A stretch of DNA of 64,000 bases from positions 16,756,291 to 16,820,290 of the forward strand of contig OZ020515.1 in NCBI GenBank assembly GCA_963971425.1, given 5' to 3'. The notes under the pieces were generated by a model, which made no database searches, was not told the DNA's origin, and saw only the letters and a list, made by a program, of their open reading frames with translations. This stretch comes from Bryoerythrophyllum caledonicum. Taxonomy: Eukaryota; Streptophyta; Bryopsida; Pottiales; Pottiaceae. The position numbers were made by a program, and so were the translations under genes. Shown piece by piece: positions 1 through 12,060 of the stretch (positions are counted from its first letter, which is position 1; the number at the start of each line of letters is the position of its first letter).

Positions 1-1797
1 CCACGATGTTGGAATTTAGTAACAAAATCAAAATCTGTAACCTCACCCAAGATTGATAAATCCTTTTGTAATAGTTTACAAAATGCCTTCGTACAATGAT
101 TGTAATATAAAGCACAAGTCATAGGATTTGATTGTATCAACTCTACAATGTGATTAGAATCTAAAAAATCAAAATTTGGCAAGTTCAATCTTGTAGCATT
201 TAAATCGAATAAAGCTTTCAATAAGGGTTTCCATAATTGCTCACCACTAGTTAAGGCCGACCCAATTCTGTGATCATGTAAAATGAATTTTTACGTAATC
301 CTTCAACATAATCACGTGATGTCCATAATTTTTCCAAATCATGAAAACCTATATAGAAATCTAATATTTTATGTAAATTTAATTCTTCAACAACTTAGCA
401 GGCACTCAGTTTTCAACCAATAAGTTTACCTTTACAAATGCGTATCCAACTAGAATATCAAAGTTTTCAAATACAGGCTTTGATAGCTTTAAAGAATATA
501 TTTTGTATATTTGTAGCAAAATCATGATTTTTATGTAAGATTTTCCAAGTGGCTATTTGGTGATATGAAAATCTCTTAGTCATGTCATCAGCACAAGGAT
601 GGCCATAGAAAAGGGTTGGAAAAATTTTCCTCGCTATGCTTGTCTTTAAAGATTCCAATTGGAGAATTTGCTTGAGCTAGGGCAAGGGAGATTATATTTT
701 CATCATCTCTGATTGTATTTGACTCTAAAAAAATTGTGAATTAATGTTTCACTTGGAGGATCTTCAACATCTTCTTCAAACTCATCTTCATTTGAATTTT
801 GTTCAGAGTTATTTGTGCCATCCATAGTTATGCTAGATTGCATATGTAATGCAAATAAACTTTTTCATTGTGGCCAAATCTTAACATTGATTTCCTTATA
901 AAGCGGAGTATTGATTATAGCATTTAAAACAAGCATTATCATGTTTGGTCTAATATTTTCAGACATGTAAAGAGACTTATATTTTAATTTCCCTTCCAAT
1001 AAAATTTCAATAGTTGTGCCATCTTCAAGAACTCGGGGAAGAAGCAACTAAGTTTGGTCTATATTTGCAAGTACATTTACAATACTTCCATGTAATTTGT
1101 ATTGACCATAATTATACAATTTATGAATTTGTGCAAATGCAAGTTGAGGGAAAATCAACCTTTCTTCCAACATGGTAAGATTTTTAGAGTATCAATTATA
1201 TAATTTCTTCTTATGTTGATTGGAACTTGATAATTAAGAGTTGAAGGGTGTTGTTCTATAAAATCATTAGCTTTGTTCAAAAGAGAAGTATTGTTACTCT
1301 TTTTCAGTAAAATAATCATTGATTCATCTAATCCATTTCATTTGATATACAATTGTTTCCTTCTTGAAGGAATTTTTGAAACCTTCATTTCCTCCGTAAA
1401 AGTTGAATTATGTTCTTCAATATTTTTAGAATTGTCTTTTTTAAAACTTTGTAAATTCTTCATACTTTAATGCCCCTTATTTAATTTTTTTAATGTGCCA
1501 AATAATTTGTTTTGTACTAAAATCAAGTTCTTTATTTTCTGATAAAAAAGACAATTCTAAAAATATTTTCTTGATGCTACATCTGACAAGTTCGAGGTGT
1601 CTTGCATCAAAGATTTTAGCATATGATTTAGTTTTGGCATCCAAACATTTTATTTTCTTTAATGGACCTTTAGAAATTATCTTATTAATCAATTTGTTTG
1701 GAATTAGACTCCATTGAAAACGATCTTGATGTCCATCATTATCACTCATAGAACAAGTTTTGATTGTACCTTCATCATTATTGGAACCTTCAAGCAT
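1..1797 (-). pseudogene. Decayed coding region of unknown family, downstream of the OTU-like domain
   Basis: Short minus-strand open stretches (1477-1797, 865-1047, 467-658) lie in succession and read like protein rather than noise, but frameshifts and stops separate them. The best piece, at 1477-1797 (106 residues), is basic and contains KIKCLDAKTKSYAKIFDARH; no known domain is recognised. It follows the OTU-like segment directly after a frame change near 1800, so it is probably the next part of the same ancestral protein. Function unknown. The region may continue beyond the left window edge. Confidence 0.35.
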
Positions 1798-1809
1798 AGA
1801 ATTATCTAG

Positions 1810-2477
1810 GTCTAATGCTCCTAGATCGTGATTATGAACTTCCGTATACTGTGATTCAAAAATATGAATTTTTTTGGAGAATTTGATTTCTAATTAATAC
1901 TTCCAATGTCTCCTCTTGTCTTAGCATTGTTACAATGAATGTATTGAGGCAATGATATAGGCATATTGTCGTTTAAGCTTTCAATTGGTTCATATTAGCT
2001 AGACCTTAAAGCTAAATGTAAAGCATCTTGATTAAATTGATTTCATGATATGAAGATAATCTTTTGACTTTCATTATTCCAAACATATATTGGCTTTCGT
2101 ATAATCTGATATCCATTTTATAGCCGTAAAATCCCCCCACAAATCGCCTATGCTTGCACATATTGACATTCTTGAATATATTGAGTTTCATTAAATATTA
2201 AATGATGTAGATCATGCAATCATTCAGGATTTAATTCCATTTCTTTTGTCACTATGGCTTTTGGATTATTAATTGAGAAACATTATGAAAGATGGCTCAT
2301 TGAATTCAATCTTAGTGAGGCTGAAGATATTTCATTATTCAAGAGATAGCATATTGAGTCAAATAAACAATCTCCAACAACATACAAGTATGTCCTATTA
2401 CGACGCAAACTGCATTCAACTAGTGCAATATCATTGGTGCCATTTGAAAAACAAATAGTATTGAAATAATATATCAA
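1810..2477 (-). pseudogene. OTU-type cysteine protease-like pseudogene
   Basis: Reading minus from 2477, one frame gives VVGDCLFDSICYLLNN, which matches the catalytic Asp-x-Cys block of OTU deubiquitinases (D-G-N/D-C-L-F followed by a helix). Further on, the same frame reads RKPIYVWNNES and then LHLALRSS-stop-YEPI, matching the late OTU strands and the region where the catalytic His lies. The frame is broken by about seven in-frame stops, one of them at the presumed His position. OTU enzymes cleave ubiquitin chains; copies also occur in transposons. The AT-rich, stop-laden context suggests a dead mobile-element or lineage-specific gene copy. The assignment rests on motif reading by eye. Confidence 0.5.
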
Positions 2478-2544
2478 TGCAAAATGCTATTAGCAACGAA
2501 GTCAAATTGAACAAAAATGTAAACAATGTAATTTGTGAATATGA

Positions 2545-2790
2545 TAATAATAAACTTTAAAATTCAAAAATTCAAAAATTTGAAAATCAAAATTTAGAAA
2601 TCCAAACTTTAATAAGTCAAAAGTTAGAAACTCGATATATAGAAACTCAATATTTGGAAACTCAATATTTCAAAACTTGATATTTGAAAAATCAATGATT
2701 AAATATTTGATAATTTATTACTCGACAGTTAGAAACTCAAAATTGCAAATAAATCAACATTTCGTAACTCATAATTATTGAGAAAATTCA
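2545..2790. repeat. Degenerate AT-rich short tandem repeat
   Basis: The stretch is built from variants of a roughly 15-17 base unit such as GAAACTCAATATTTG, many of them separated by AAAAT. Units are imperfect and no gene is visible. Confidence 0.6.
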
Positions 2791-2915
2791 ATTTTTAAGA
2801 ATTCAAACTATAGATACAACGATTTAAAACATGCAAATTTAAGAACTCAAAGATATAAAAATTCATAAAATTTAAATTTTAAAAAGAATGAGGCAAGCTC
2901 TTTTGGAAATAAAAT

Positions 2916-3434
2916 TTAATATTTATTAATAATGAAATATAATCGAAAAAAATTATAATTTTTTTTTAGATTTTCTCGTTGTAGTACTTGTTGGAGAACC
3001 ATCAATCCCATCACCTTTCTCTTAAGATTGGAATCTGGAAAAACATTTTTATCAATTCTTTTATTTTTAAAACTACAAGAAATATCAGAAGCTATATTTA
3101 CAATGTCTTCACTTGAACTATTTTTTAAACTACTATCTATGCCACAACTTGGAGTTGTGTAAACATTAACCTCCATGTCTTCTTTGAATCCATTTAGAGA
3201 TTCCATTGGTGTTAATTAAAAGGTTCTCCAAATTTGTAATGTTGTTAGTAGCTTGATTTTATGTCCCCATGGCAAGTCCAAAAATTGATCTTCATGCATC
3301 CCTACAAGACTCTCAAACCATTGCCCCTCAAGTGTCATTGGAACCACATGACTTTCCGTTGAAATCTTTCCATTAAAAAATGTACGTTTAACTACACCAT
3401 ATTGACTATGACATACATTACAATAATATCCCAT
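2916..3434 (-). pseudogene. Unidentified coding remnant with CxxC motif
   Basis: Minus-strand frame of 72 codons (3434 to 3216) starting MGYYCNVCHSQYGVV, then one TAA stop, then 96 further codons in the same frame (3206 to 2916). The CNVC pair could be half of a zinc site. The second half is Ser/Lys-rich and low in structure. It shares reading frame with the remnants on either side (1810-2477 and 3823-4610), so all may be exons of one ancient gene. Family not recognised. Confidence 0.35.
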
Positions 3435-3822
3435 ACCAACAATTAATAGATTTGATTGTTAACATTTAATGCAAAGGTTTTGAAAAAGAGCTACTGCCGG
3501 GCTTGAAATCACATTTAGTTAAACACAAATTAGAATAGTAGAAATATAAGCTTGTAATATAGCAACACCAAATTCCAAAGCAGTTAATGCAAATACTAAT
3601 TAAAAAAAGGAGAAAAATAATCCATTAACCTGCAATGAAAACACAACTGAAATAATGTGAAATAATACTTGCAACTTCAAAACCCACATAATAAAGGAAA
3701 TCCAAATAGTTCCAAAAAAAGATTAAAAAAACAAAAGCAATAAAATAGAAGTAAAGAAAACTAAAGTAAAAAAATATATTAAAAAATAATAAGACAAATT
3801 ACGTACCGCCCGATTGATTTCA

Positions 3823-4610
3823 AATGCTTTGTTGTATAACTTCAGATGCATGGACTTCCGTTGAGTATGAATTGCATCATCAACCACATTAGCAATGATA
3901 GAACTAGTATTAGTTTGTAAATGACGATCACCCGAAGGCGTCGCAATTATGTTTTTGAATAGTACCAAAACACAACTTTCATTGGCGAACGCCGTCTGAA
4001 TTTAATTATATTTGTGTTGAAATTGTGGACCAAGTGCAATAATACCTTGATCATCTTGTTTGCAACCATCAACTACTATAAGTTGATTGAATATATCATA
4101 TCTACCTCTATCTCTAATTACACATGTAGTTAATATTCCCGCTGCCCAAGCTTCATGAGATCTCTCACAAGAATTGGCTATAATGTCGGTGTGATAAAAA
4201 TTTGATTTGAATTCATTGTCACATCCCTCTAAAATACTTACTCTAGTACATGGTAGAATATGAATACACCATGGCATGTCGCCCTTTTCATACTATTTCT
4301 TAGATTTTTTAGTTACACCAAAGTTCTCAATTCTCAATCATGACCCAACACGAAACTTGGTTTTATGTTGTTCAATCCAAGGAGGCCTAATACTTACTGT
4401 AACGGTGGTAAAGCCACCCCTATTAATGAGATGTGCGTGAAAATACAGCCACCTCTCACCATCCTTCTTCATATTTCGATACTGCAATAATTTTTTCCCT
4501 TCAAACACAATGTCTCTAACGCCCATGTTTATATCATCAACCCCTACGACCAACCTTGACCTGGTAATACCGGTAGCTATTATAACAAAGAGATAGACAG
4601 ACTTCAACAC
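3823..4610 (-). pseudogene. Unidentified coding remnant, possible OB-fold-like segment
   Basis: Three open stretches in one minus-strand frame (4610-4338, 4277-4002, 3968-3823) are separated by only three or four stops. Readable parts include RLVVGVDDINMGVRD, then LRIENFGVTKKSKK, then DMPWCIHILPCTRVSI and IIATPSGDRHLQTNT. The combination of a short beta-rich segment and basic patch recalls OB-fold DNA-binding proteins such as plant RPA-like proteins, but this is a guess. A splice-donor-like GTACGTAA follows the readable part near 3810. No intact gene is present. Confidence 0.35.
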
Positions 4611-5969
4611 AAATACTTAGTCAAGCACAAACTTTGTTACAAAAGAAAAAACCTTGTGAAAGTGCAATGACATACAATGATTATATAATGAATGGTAATG
4701 TACATTATCTTGCATGTTTGCCGAAAGCTAACTCACATTTGTTGCTTTATGAATTGACCGCTTTTGCATTTGCACACCACGTGTACTAAAATTGGTTTTG
4801 CAAGTTGTTACAAGATGGTAAATATCAATTGTGGCTGAGTGAATTGGGCCATCTACTAATTCAAAGAACTTTGTCTTATATTCTTAATTCTACACATATT
4901 TTTCACTTCTTAGGAGGACCGCTTTATTTACCAACATGTGCATTAACATGTGTTTATATTATAATGGACCGTTTCACTTAACAACATCTAAATCTTGTTT
5001 GTCATATTTTCATATGACCACTTTGAATACAATGAACATTATCATATCTTCTTAATTATAAACTCACATTTGACACTCTTTGGAAGTACTCATTTACTTA
5101 ACATGTCCATCAACATGTGTTATAATTTTATTTATGACTGTTTTACTTAACAACATATAAATCACAAGTGTCATTATTTCTTACAACCTTTATTATTAGC
5201 ATGTGTACTTTTAATTAGCATGTCACATATAACACATGCATGTTCTGATTTGGAATTTGATTTGGAATTTGATTTGAAATATGTCATGAAAATATTTGCC
5301 AATAAAAAATGATTGAATGTTTCTTTACGGTAATTAATTTGGATTTTAGGGTAATCTATTTGAATCATGCAAATTGTTAGGATTGTTTGATTCAATAATT
5401 AATTTGATCATATAATTTAACTATTAATTAGGTCATAGGATTACAATTACAACATAATTCAATCATCCAACACAAAAATCATTAGAAACTATCAAACATT
5501 CAAATAGAATTAGACGAAATAGTCATTTAGAAAATTGAAATGAAATAACAATTCACAAATATTCAAAATAAATAACCAATCAAAAAGTTGAAAATAAATA
5601 ATTATTTTATGTTTTTTGAAAGAGATTGTCGTGAAAGTAATAATAAGTAGACTAATCCTACGCTCTAACCTATCAAAGTAAAAGAATTAAATGTTGAGTG
5701 GTGATTAATATTGGGTTGAAGGGGAGTCAAATCCCATGAGAGATATCACCGCATGTTATATATTCTAGCTTTCACCCCTCGAACACCTCCCCGACGGTTC
5801 TTTGTAATGGACACTCGCTTTCAACTTGTTTCGTAGCAAGTTGTTGTCCAAAGATCCACCTCAAAGGATACCTCCAAAGGACCGTTGGTACCATCAGCTT
5901 GTGGAATATACAATAATACGATATGTCCCTCTCCACTAGAAGGCAACCCTTCAGCTGAATGATTCACCT
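4611..5969. other. Non-coding AT-rich stretch
   Basis: Nothing supportable is seen. Near 4990-5170 there are loosely repeated phrases of the type ACATGTG and TTAACAACAT, too diverged to call a repeat. No open frame longer than about 70 codons. Confidence 0.5.
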
Positions 5970-7122
5970 TTAACCCCTAAAGGACCAGAGTCTCCTTCGG
6001 GGGGATTTCACATTTTGGGCAGGTTCCTAAAATTCGAAAAAAAATCCTTTTTTTTAAAAACTTTTATTATAGATCGGCCCTGATAAGAGCTTCGTGGAGG
6101 TATTTTTAAATTTTTTTTTGGATTTACGGTTTGAAAGTTAGTACCACCTATTGTCAAAAATGGAGAGGATGGGCAGCGTGGGCACCCCTGGGAACCAATG
6201 AAATGCAAGTGTGAAAGAGGGGCAGTAATTAGGGGCACAAAGGGTGGAGAAAGGGTGGGGCAGCCCAAATCAAGGGGAGGAATAGTGGAAGGGAAGACCC
6301 CACAAATTCCAAGAAAAGGGATAAATAGAAAATTTAAAAAAATAGCAAAAAGTGGTGCATGGCACGGGCTGTGGGTATTGAAAGAGATGGCACGTGTGGG
6401 AAAAAAAAAAAAAAAAAAAATGCCGCCTTGCAGTGGCGGGCCACCCCCGAGGAGCTGTGCGGGTCCCGCACAGGGGAGTGGGTGAATGACGTGGCCCTTC
6501 ATTTCTTGAAGAGTCCCCATTTTGAAGCCCTGCCCTCACTTATAATATTTGAATAATTCAATAAATTCATTAAAATTAGAGATTTCACCCGTTTTAGAAA
6601 AAAAAATCTCTAAAATAAGTAAAAAAATAAATTCCACATTTCAACCGTACGGATTTCTAAATTTGTAAATTCATATTTAGCAAATAATTTCTCACTTCAT
6701 TTGTAGTCATTTGCATTGTTTTATACCCCCTTTCACTAAAGTATTTATTTGAGCATGATGTACCACTCGAAATGACCTCAAATTTTGCACACACTTAGCT
6801 AACATCATATTCTTTGTACTGGTTATGATTTCCAACACAATGTACTCTAAAAACTAGGAGATATGCTTAGTCAAAGTGAGCTGACTTTGTCGGGCAAGAG
6901 GGAAAAAAAACTACTTCGTGCACTTCAAACACTATAATCTTCACATCCGTGCGGTGGATTGCAACTAAAATTTTACAGGATTATTATACATGAGTCTAGT
7001 TTTAGATCTTACGGTTAAAAGTTGAAAATTCTTCTAAAAATTGTGATTATTGCGGCCATGTTTGACTATGGCAGTTTTGGACTAGTTTTGGACAGAAAAT
7101 GTCGAGGAACTTTAGGGGTTAA
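5970..7122. mobile_element. Putative DNA transposon remnant with TTAACCCCTAAAG termini
   Basis: The left end reads TTAACCCCTAAAGGACC and the right end is its inverted partner (reverse complement TTAACCCCTAAAGTTCC). Similar ends bound 23500-24310, and a left end of the same type lies at 25681. The interior holds a GC-rich block (about 6140-6530) with a 20-base poly-A at 6401-6420; open frames there are proline- and lysine-rich by composition only and are not considered genes. Target duplication cannot be decided because the TTA/TTAA at each end may itself be the duplicated site. Confidence 0.45.
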
Positions 7123-7742
7123 TGTGTGATATTGAGATGTGTGAGCATTGCCAAGTCCACAACAATTGCGGCGGTAATAACATAATATTGTACCATGAAT
7201 CTCCAAACATATCAAGATTCTATGCAAGTACTGTAGCGGGAATGGAATCAGTGAAAATGATAAAACATGTTGGTGGCAGGCCAGCCCACCATAAATTGTG
7301 ACACATAATTCCTTGACTCTAAATATGGACCTTTTTGTTTGTTTGGAAGATTAGTATTTTAAGAATGAGAGGAAGGCGAAAAGACATGAAATGCTAAAAC
7401 AAAGAGAAGACAACATTGGGGAATCCAGCGTTCCGCAATTTGGTGGTGGTCAAATTTGCGCTTCGGTTTTCAATTTCAATAAATCTTTTGTATTGTGCAA
7501 GACTTTCAAATAACATATTCATTTGAAACTGCAAAGACGCCATTTTGAGCGTCGCCTCACTAAACAAGCGTTTTTAATTTATCCATTAGCTGTATACAAA
7601 CAAAAACTCACAGCCAACGCCTATAAAATTGGGGTATATTCAACCCTCTTCCATCCCATTACCAGCAACTCAGCTCCAAATGGAGGTTTGCTATTAGTCA
7701 GGACCCTTACTTTTGGTCATTGGTTATGCGGGGTACCTACTA
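7123..7742. other. Non-coding stretch
   Basis: No convincing gene. A 109-codon open frame (7523-7852) runs into the MITE at 7743 and shows no recognisable protein features. Confidence 0.45.
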
Positions 7743-8146
7743 AGGTAGAGGTTGATATTTCCGTGCAGTTCCAATTGTCGCACCCTACATTCCAGGGCTG
7801 TGTGTCAGAAACCAACCAGCCTGGCTTCAGAAAGTGTCCAAGCTTGTTCTAATTCCGCCCATGCTTGGGAAAATTGAGAACTTCTGATTGGTTCGAATTG
7901 GTGCACAAGTGCTCTATTTTCAGAATCCAACCTCTCATGAACACCATGACTCTATGAGCGGTTATTGGCCACTCTAGGCCTTCGTTCTTAAAAATTCATA
8001 GAAAATTGTAGAAATGCTCAAAAAATGTTTTTTTTTGGGGATGCCTTTGCAATAGCTTTGCGAAGCATCCAAAAATCATAAAAATTTTCTTTCACAAGTC
8101 TAAATATGCAAACCTGAAATTCGCACGGGAATATCAACCTCTACCT
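7743..8146. mobile_element. MITE with TA target duplication
   Basis: Terminal inverted repeats of about 24 bases, left AGGTAGAGGTTGATATTTCC and right its reverse complement with one change, are flanked on both sides by TA (7741-7742 and 8147-8148). The TA duplication and short non-coding body fit a Tc1/mariner-type non-autonomous element. The shared AGGT start links it to the MITEs at 24824, 26425, 45064 and 52200. Confidence 0.75.
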
Positions 8147-8177
8147 TACTGGCCACCCACTACACATTGCTGCGCAG

Positions 8178-8338
8178 TTTGAAAATTCATAACTAATTCA
8201 GTTTTCATCTAAAAAATATGAAATCACTTGGGGTAGAATTGTAATTCTATTGGCTAACACTGAAAAATAATAGTATAATTATATCCTCTCTCCATATATG
8301 CACATTCCTTAACTTGTCGGTTTTAGGGGGGCTTACCT
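8178..8338. mobile_element. Right-end fragment of the MITE family seen at 45064
   Basis: About 160 bases match 45398-45559 with the same orientation and the same terminus (GGCTTACCT then TA here, GGTTTACCT then TA there). No matching left end is visible upstream, so this copy is truncated or disrupted by the neighbouring MITE at 7743. Confidence 0.65.
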
Positions 8339-8340
8339 TA

Positions 8341-8914
8341 ATGTGAAATGGCAGCTGGACAAGTCTGGGAAAGTCTCTAAAGAAAACAAATTTGACGATG
8401 TGATGATAACATTCTTGGCCACGCTTTGGGTAGTACCTAGAGACTTTGGATGGATTCCAAGCTTGATAATTGCACTTGCAAATTGATAGTTTCACACATT
8501 CGTAGGGAGGGGTTTACACTGGCCAGGGGAAAATTTTGTGTACCCAGTCCTTTGCCCAATCTAAATGTAGTCATTTTGTTGCGGTTTCACACAAGTTAAT
8601 CATTCCTTCCGTACACACAAGGCAATTATTTCTTTGGAGTTTTCCACACCATAATCCGTAATACTTGAAGCCCCCTGCATACGGTTATGTCTTGAGAATT
8701 GGGTATGGTGCACTTGTAGATAATAATTTCAGGAAGAGAACACATTTTTAATTTCTAGGTACCTATGTACCTACCTTCTTGTACCACCTTAATTGTACTC
8801 CATTCTTGCCACCTGAATCCTAACCTTTAAAGATGCCTCTAAATTTTTAAAATTGTATAGTGGTTGAAAGTTGGTTCTACTTCTTATTGTTAATTTTTAC
8901 AAGGCAAATTATTC

Positions 8915-8916
<2 letters not shown>
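8341..8916. other. Non-coding stretch
   Basis: No gene or repeat is supportable between the MITE fragment and the TA microsatellite. Confidence 0.4.
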
Positions 8917-8977
<61 letters not shown>

Positions 8978-9001
8978 TATATATATATATATATATATAT
9001 A
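8917..9001. repeat. (TA)n microsatellite
   Basis: Nearly uninterrupted TA dinucleotides over about 85 bases, broken by a central AAAAATT. Confidence 0.95.
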
Positions 9002-9937
9002 ATTTGTGCCTAGTTCTGAAAAGAAAGTGTAAACTCAAACAAAAATGGAAAAGCAAGACAAGGACCCTACTTGAAACATGAAAAGCTGCACAATACATTA
9101 GATCACCATTTTCTTATTGATATCAATCTTTCTAAAGTAATAATTAAATTTTCTCAATGACTCACTTGTATCCAACTTGCACTACCATCCAAATGGTGCA
9201 AATATATCCAGCTACTAAACATACCTATAAAGTGGCTATACATTTGCTTGTCTAATTATTGTGTGACTTAGTAGACAAAATGAAGTTACTTCAACTTATG
9301 ATTGACACAAAACCTTTAGTAGAATTATCCTAAAAAGTTAGAGATTACCTAGCAAGCATTGGATGTATGGATTTAAGTCACAAATTTGAGGCAAATTTTA
9401 ATACAATAGCCTATGGTCAAATGTGGCACTCGCATTCCAAATAATTTTTTTAAATGAGAAAAGGACATTTGGCATCCAAAAAAGCAACAAAGTATATTTG
9501 ACAAGAAATCATAATGATTGTTTTTAGCACTTTTGAGGCCCATGAGGATTGATCTAAATACCTTAGGGGTCCAACATAAAAGCCTCCACTTAATACTACC
9601 AAACATTGAAGCTTTTCCAAGCCCACCTCCCGTTTCAAGTCTTCATACTCTACATATTTTTATTTTTATTTTTATTTTATTTTTTTCAATTTTGGCATTT
9701 CACTTATTGCTTGGCCAAAGAATTGGACATGTACTTTTTGGCTTATTAACATCCAAACTTGACAGGAGGGTATGGTAATCAACTTTCAGTATAAGCTAAT
9801 TTAAATATTGATAGTGACTTAAATATTGCGTAATCTTACCATTTGAGGACCATAAAGCATCATCAATCCTTCACTCCTTTGGCCATCACTTTTGAATCTC
9901 AAGTTTATTGAATCTCAATTTACTAAAATACTCACAT
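9002..9937. other. Non-coding AT-rich stretch
   Basis: Only short chance open frames are present, including low-complexity Phe/Ile stretches around 9660-9690. Nothing recognisable. Confidence 0.45.
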
Positions 9938-9939
9938 TA

Positions 9940-10055
9940 AGGTGGAGTAACCCAATTCCAATAAGTTAAGCCATATGGGGTCTCAAATGGCATTGTATGT
10001 CAAAAGAAATTATGTACGAAGATGCGGAATTAGGAAATGTAAATTGAAAATTTGC
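9940..10055. mobile_element. Partial copy of the MITE family at 52200-52744
   Basis: Begins AGGTGGAGTAACCC directly after TA (9938-9939) and matches the reverse complement of about 52625-52744 over roughly 110 bases, including the shared block GGCATTGTATGTC. Only one terminus is found, so the copy is truncated. Confidence 0.7.
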
Positions 10056-10673
10056 TACTTCCAAAACATCCAAGAATCACTCTTATTCCAAGTTCACTCT
10101 AAGGGACAATCATACGTCTAGTATTAAGTAATTGTACTCTAATTGTAGGTTAAAAGCTATCTTTTATTGAATACTTAAGGTTATCTATCTACTTTAGAGG
10201 ATTTTAGGTTAAACAAACTTTACTCTTAAAGGATTTAGAAAGGCTCGGTTAACTTCAAGGATAAGAGTGCATGACAAGAGCCTTGCTCCTTGTCTCAACT
10301 GTGCATGTGCTCAAACCTCTAATTTATGCCATGCTTAGCAAATGGATTCTATTTATTTTATTGTTTATTGCTCTTGATTCTTTAATTAAATCCTAAAGTA
10401 GTTTACAAACTTACATTATCCAATCAAGCTCCGTACTTTTCACGTACATCTAATCATATCCATGATTCACGTTCAATTCTTTAACAAACAAATTAGATCT
10501 CCAACATCACACAAGTTAGACGATCTCTATTAATTCTCCACATTCATCACAACCAATTAAGTTTCACAGAAAATAAGTTAATCTGTTTGGAGGCTACTTC
10601 CTCTTATAATTTAGACCTAACTTCAATTACTTGTATGCATATGATGCCACATGCATTGCATTGAGTATGTCAA
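10056..10673. other. Non-coding stretch upstream of the gypsy element
   Basis: No gene or repeat is supportable. This is where a 5' LTR would be expected if the 167-bp repeat found at the 3' end is the true LTR; no good match to that repeat is seen here. Confidence 0.4.
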
Positions 10674-11573
10674 TTGTCATGGCATATGGCAACGGTGAAG
10701 ATTAATTGTCTCTTTAGGGATTGGTAGTATAGTTTTATTGTTAGTATAGCATAAGGGGGGCCTAGTTAGGACTTAAAGTCACTTAATAGGGCTGAATTAA
10801 TACTAGGCGAGTTTGGAAGTGTGAAAGGGGTTATTTCATGAATGGTTTGGGGTGGTTGTAACCCCAAGCCGCCCATGTCACCTTCATTCTTGTCAAGTTC
10901 AGATTTGGATATAGAAGGGAGAGTTGGAAGGATGTGTGGCTTGGAGGCTTGTTGAAGTTGGTGGTTTGTCATGTAATACAAAGCTTAGGGCCGCTTTACA
11001 TCTAGAGGCCGGGCCAATTCATCTCCAAGCCGATTGCACAAAATTTCGGCCAATTTTTGGGCTAGAGGCCAACCTCAAGTAGTCATTATAATAAGATTAT
11101 AACCGGGGCCAATTCTCCCATATGTAAAGCCCTTGGGGCCAAGAAGCCGGGCCGACTCAATAAATCTAGAGAATTTTAGCCCTTTTTTTTTTTGGATATG
11201 ACTTGTTGAAAAAATACATTTTTTAATTCAATTTAAAAAAAAAATTTAAATATGATATTGGCCTCTAGGCGAAGAATTGGCCTTCCATTCTTGGTGCATC
11301 CAATTCACCAAGCTTGGGCCATGCTTGGGCCATGTCAGATCATGGTTTTTCAGAATAAAAAATTCTAACAACCAAGTTGGTCCGGCCTCTAGGTGTAAAA
11401 GGCTTCGGGCCAATTTCAGCCTTTCAGCCAATCCGAAGTGAGGATTTTAAGCCTCTGACACAATGAATTGGCCCGGCCTCTAGCGGCCCTTAGTCGCCGT
11501 TTCTTCTCTTTCTTCACTTTTCTGGACTAATTCTATAGGAATAGAGTAAAAAGAAGGGATATGATCTTCATTA
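10674..11573 (+). repeat. Gypsy leader block, 5' copy, split by a MITE
   Basis: After removal of the 502-base MITE and one TTA, this block of about 395 bases aligns end to end with 20016-20412, with about 23 substitutions counted by eye, mostly transitions. It starts TTGTCATGGCATATGG and ends GATCTTCATTA. It is either the LTR itself or, more likely, the transcribed leader just inside the LTR, because the sequence following the polypurine-like tract at the 3' end is a different 167-bp repeat. Confidence 0.8.
10988..11489. mobile_element. PIF/Harbinger (Tourist)-like MITE nested in the gypsy leader
   Basis: The left end GGGCCGC and right end GCGGCCC are inverted, flanked by TTA at 10985-10987 and 11490-11492. 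The other leader copy at 20016-20412 has the empty site with a single TTA, which defines the insertion exactly. Subterminal CTAGAGGCCGGGCCAATTCAT is present at both ends, inverted. TTA duplication and GG-rich ends fit PIF/Harbinger. No coding capacity. Confidence 0.85.
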
Positions 11574-11887
11574 CTTGACAAGAATCTAGTTTGTTTTAGT
11601 TGTTGGAATTTAGTGCGGAAGACGACGTTGCGGATGTACGGAGGACTGTAGACGCTGTAGAGGCGTTGCGGAGGTGCTACGGAGGCGTGGCGACAACGGC
11701 AGCAAGAGTAGTTGGAGCGGCAACAATGATAGTGGAGCGTCGGAGGTTTTTGGAGTGCTTGTATTTGGGAGCGGTTGTTTTTGGAGGTATTTTGGAGTTG
11801 TTGTCGGAGTTGCAACGTTGATAGAAGAAATTTTGGGAGAGACGAAATTGACTTTGGAGGTAAGGGTGACTAGATCGGATAAGTGAC

Positions 11888-12060
11888 ACGGTAGGTTGTA
11901 ATTAGTAATTGTTGGGCAATAGTAATTGGGTAATTACTGTCGGATAATAGTAACTGGTAATTATTTACCGCGAGGGTAATTACTGCCCGGTCGGCAGTAA
12001 GTGGGCAATTACTGCAAAGGTAAATAGTAACTAAGTTATTGTGGCAGTAATTAGTAAAAA
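11888..12060. repeat. Short interspersed GTAATTACTG-type repeats in gypsy 5' region
   Basis: At least eight variants of the near-palindrome GGTAATTACTG or AGTAATTAGTAA occur in about 170 bases between the leader and gag. They could form stem structures in the transcript; role unknown. Confidence 0.6.

Noticed and set aside
6008-6539. Proline- or lysine-rich open frames in the GC-rich block
   Set aside because: Composition-driven frames on both strands with poly-A/poly-T runs; no protein-like pattern.
10674-11573. Calling the leader block the 5' LTR outright
   Set aside because: It does not follow the polypurine tract at the 3' end, lacks clean TG...CA ends and no target duplication is seen; kept as a leader repeat with LTR as alternative.
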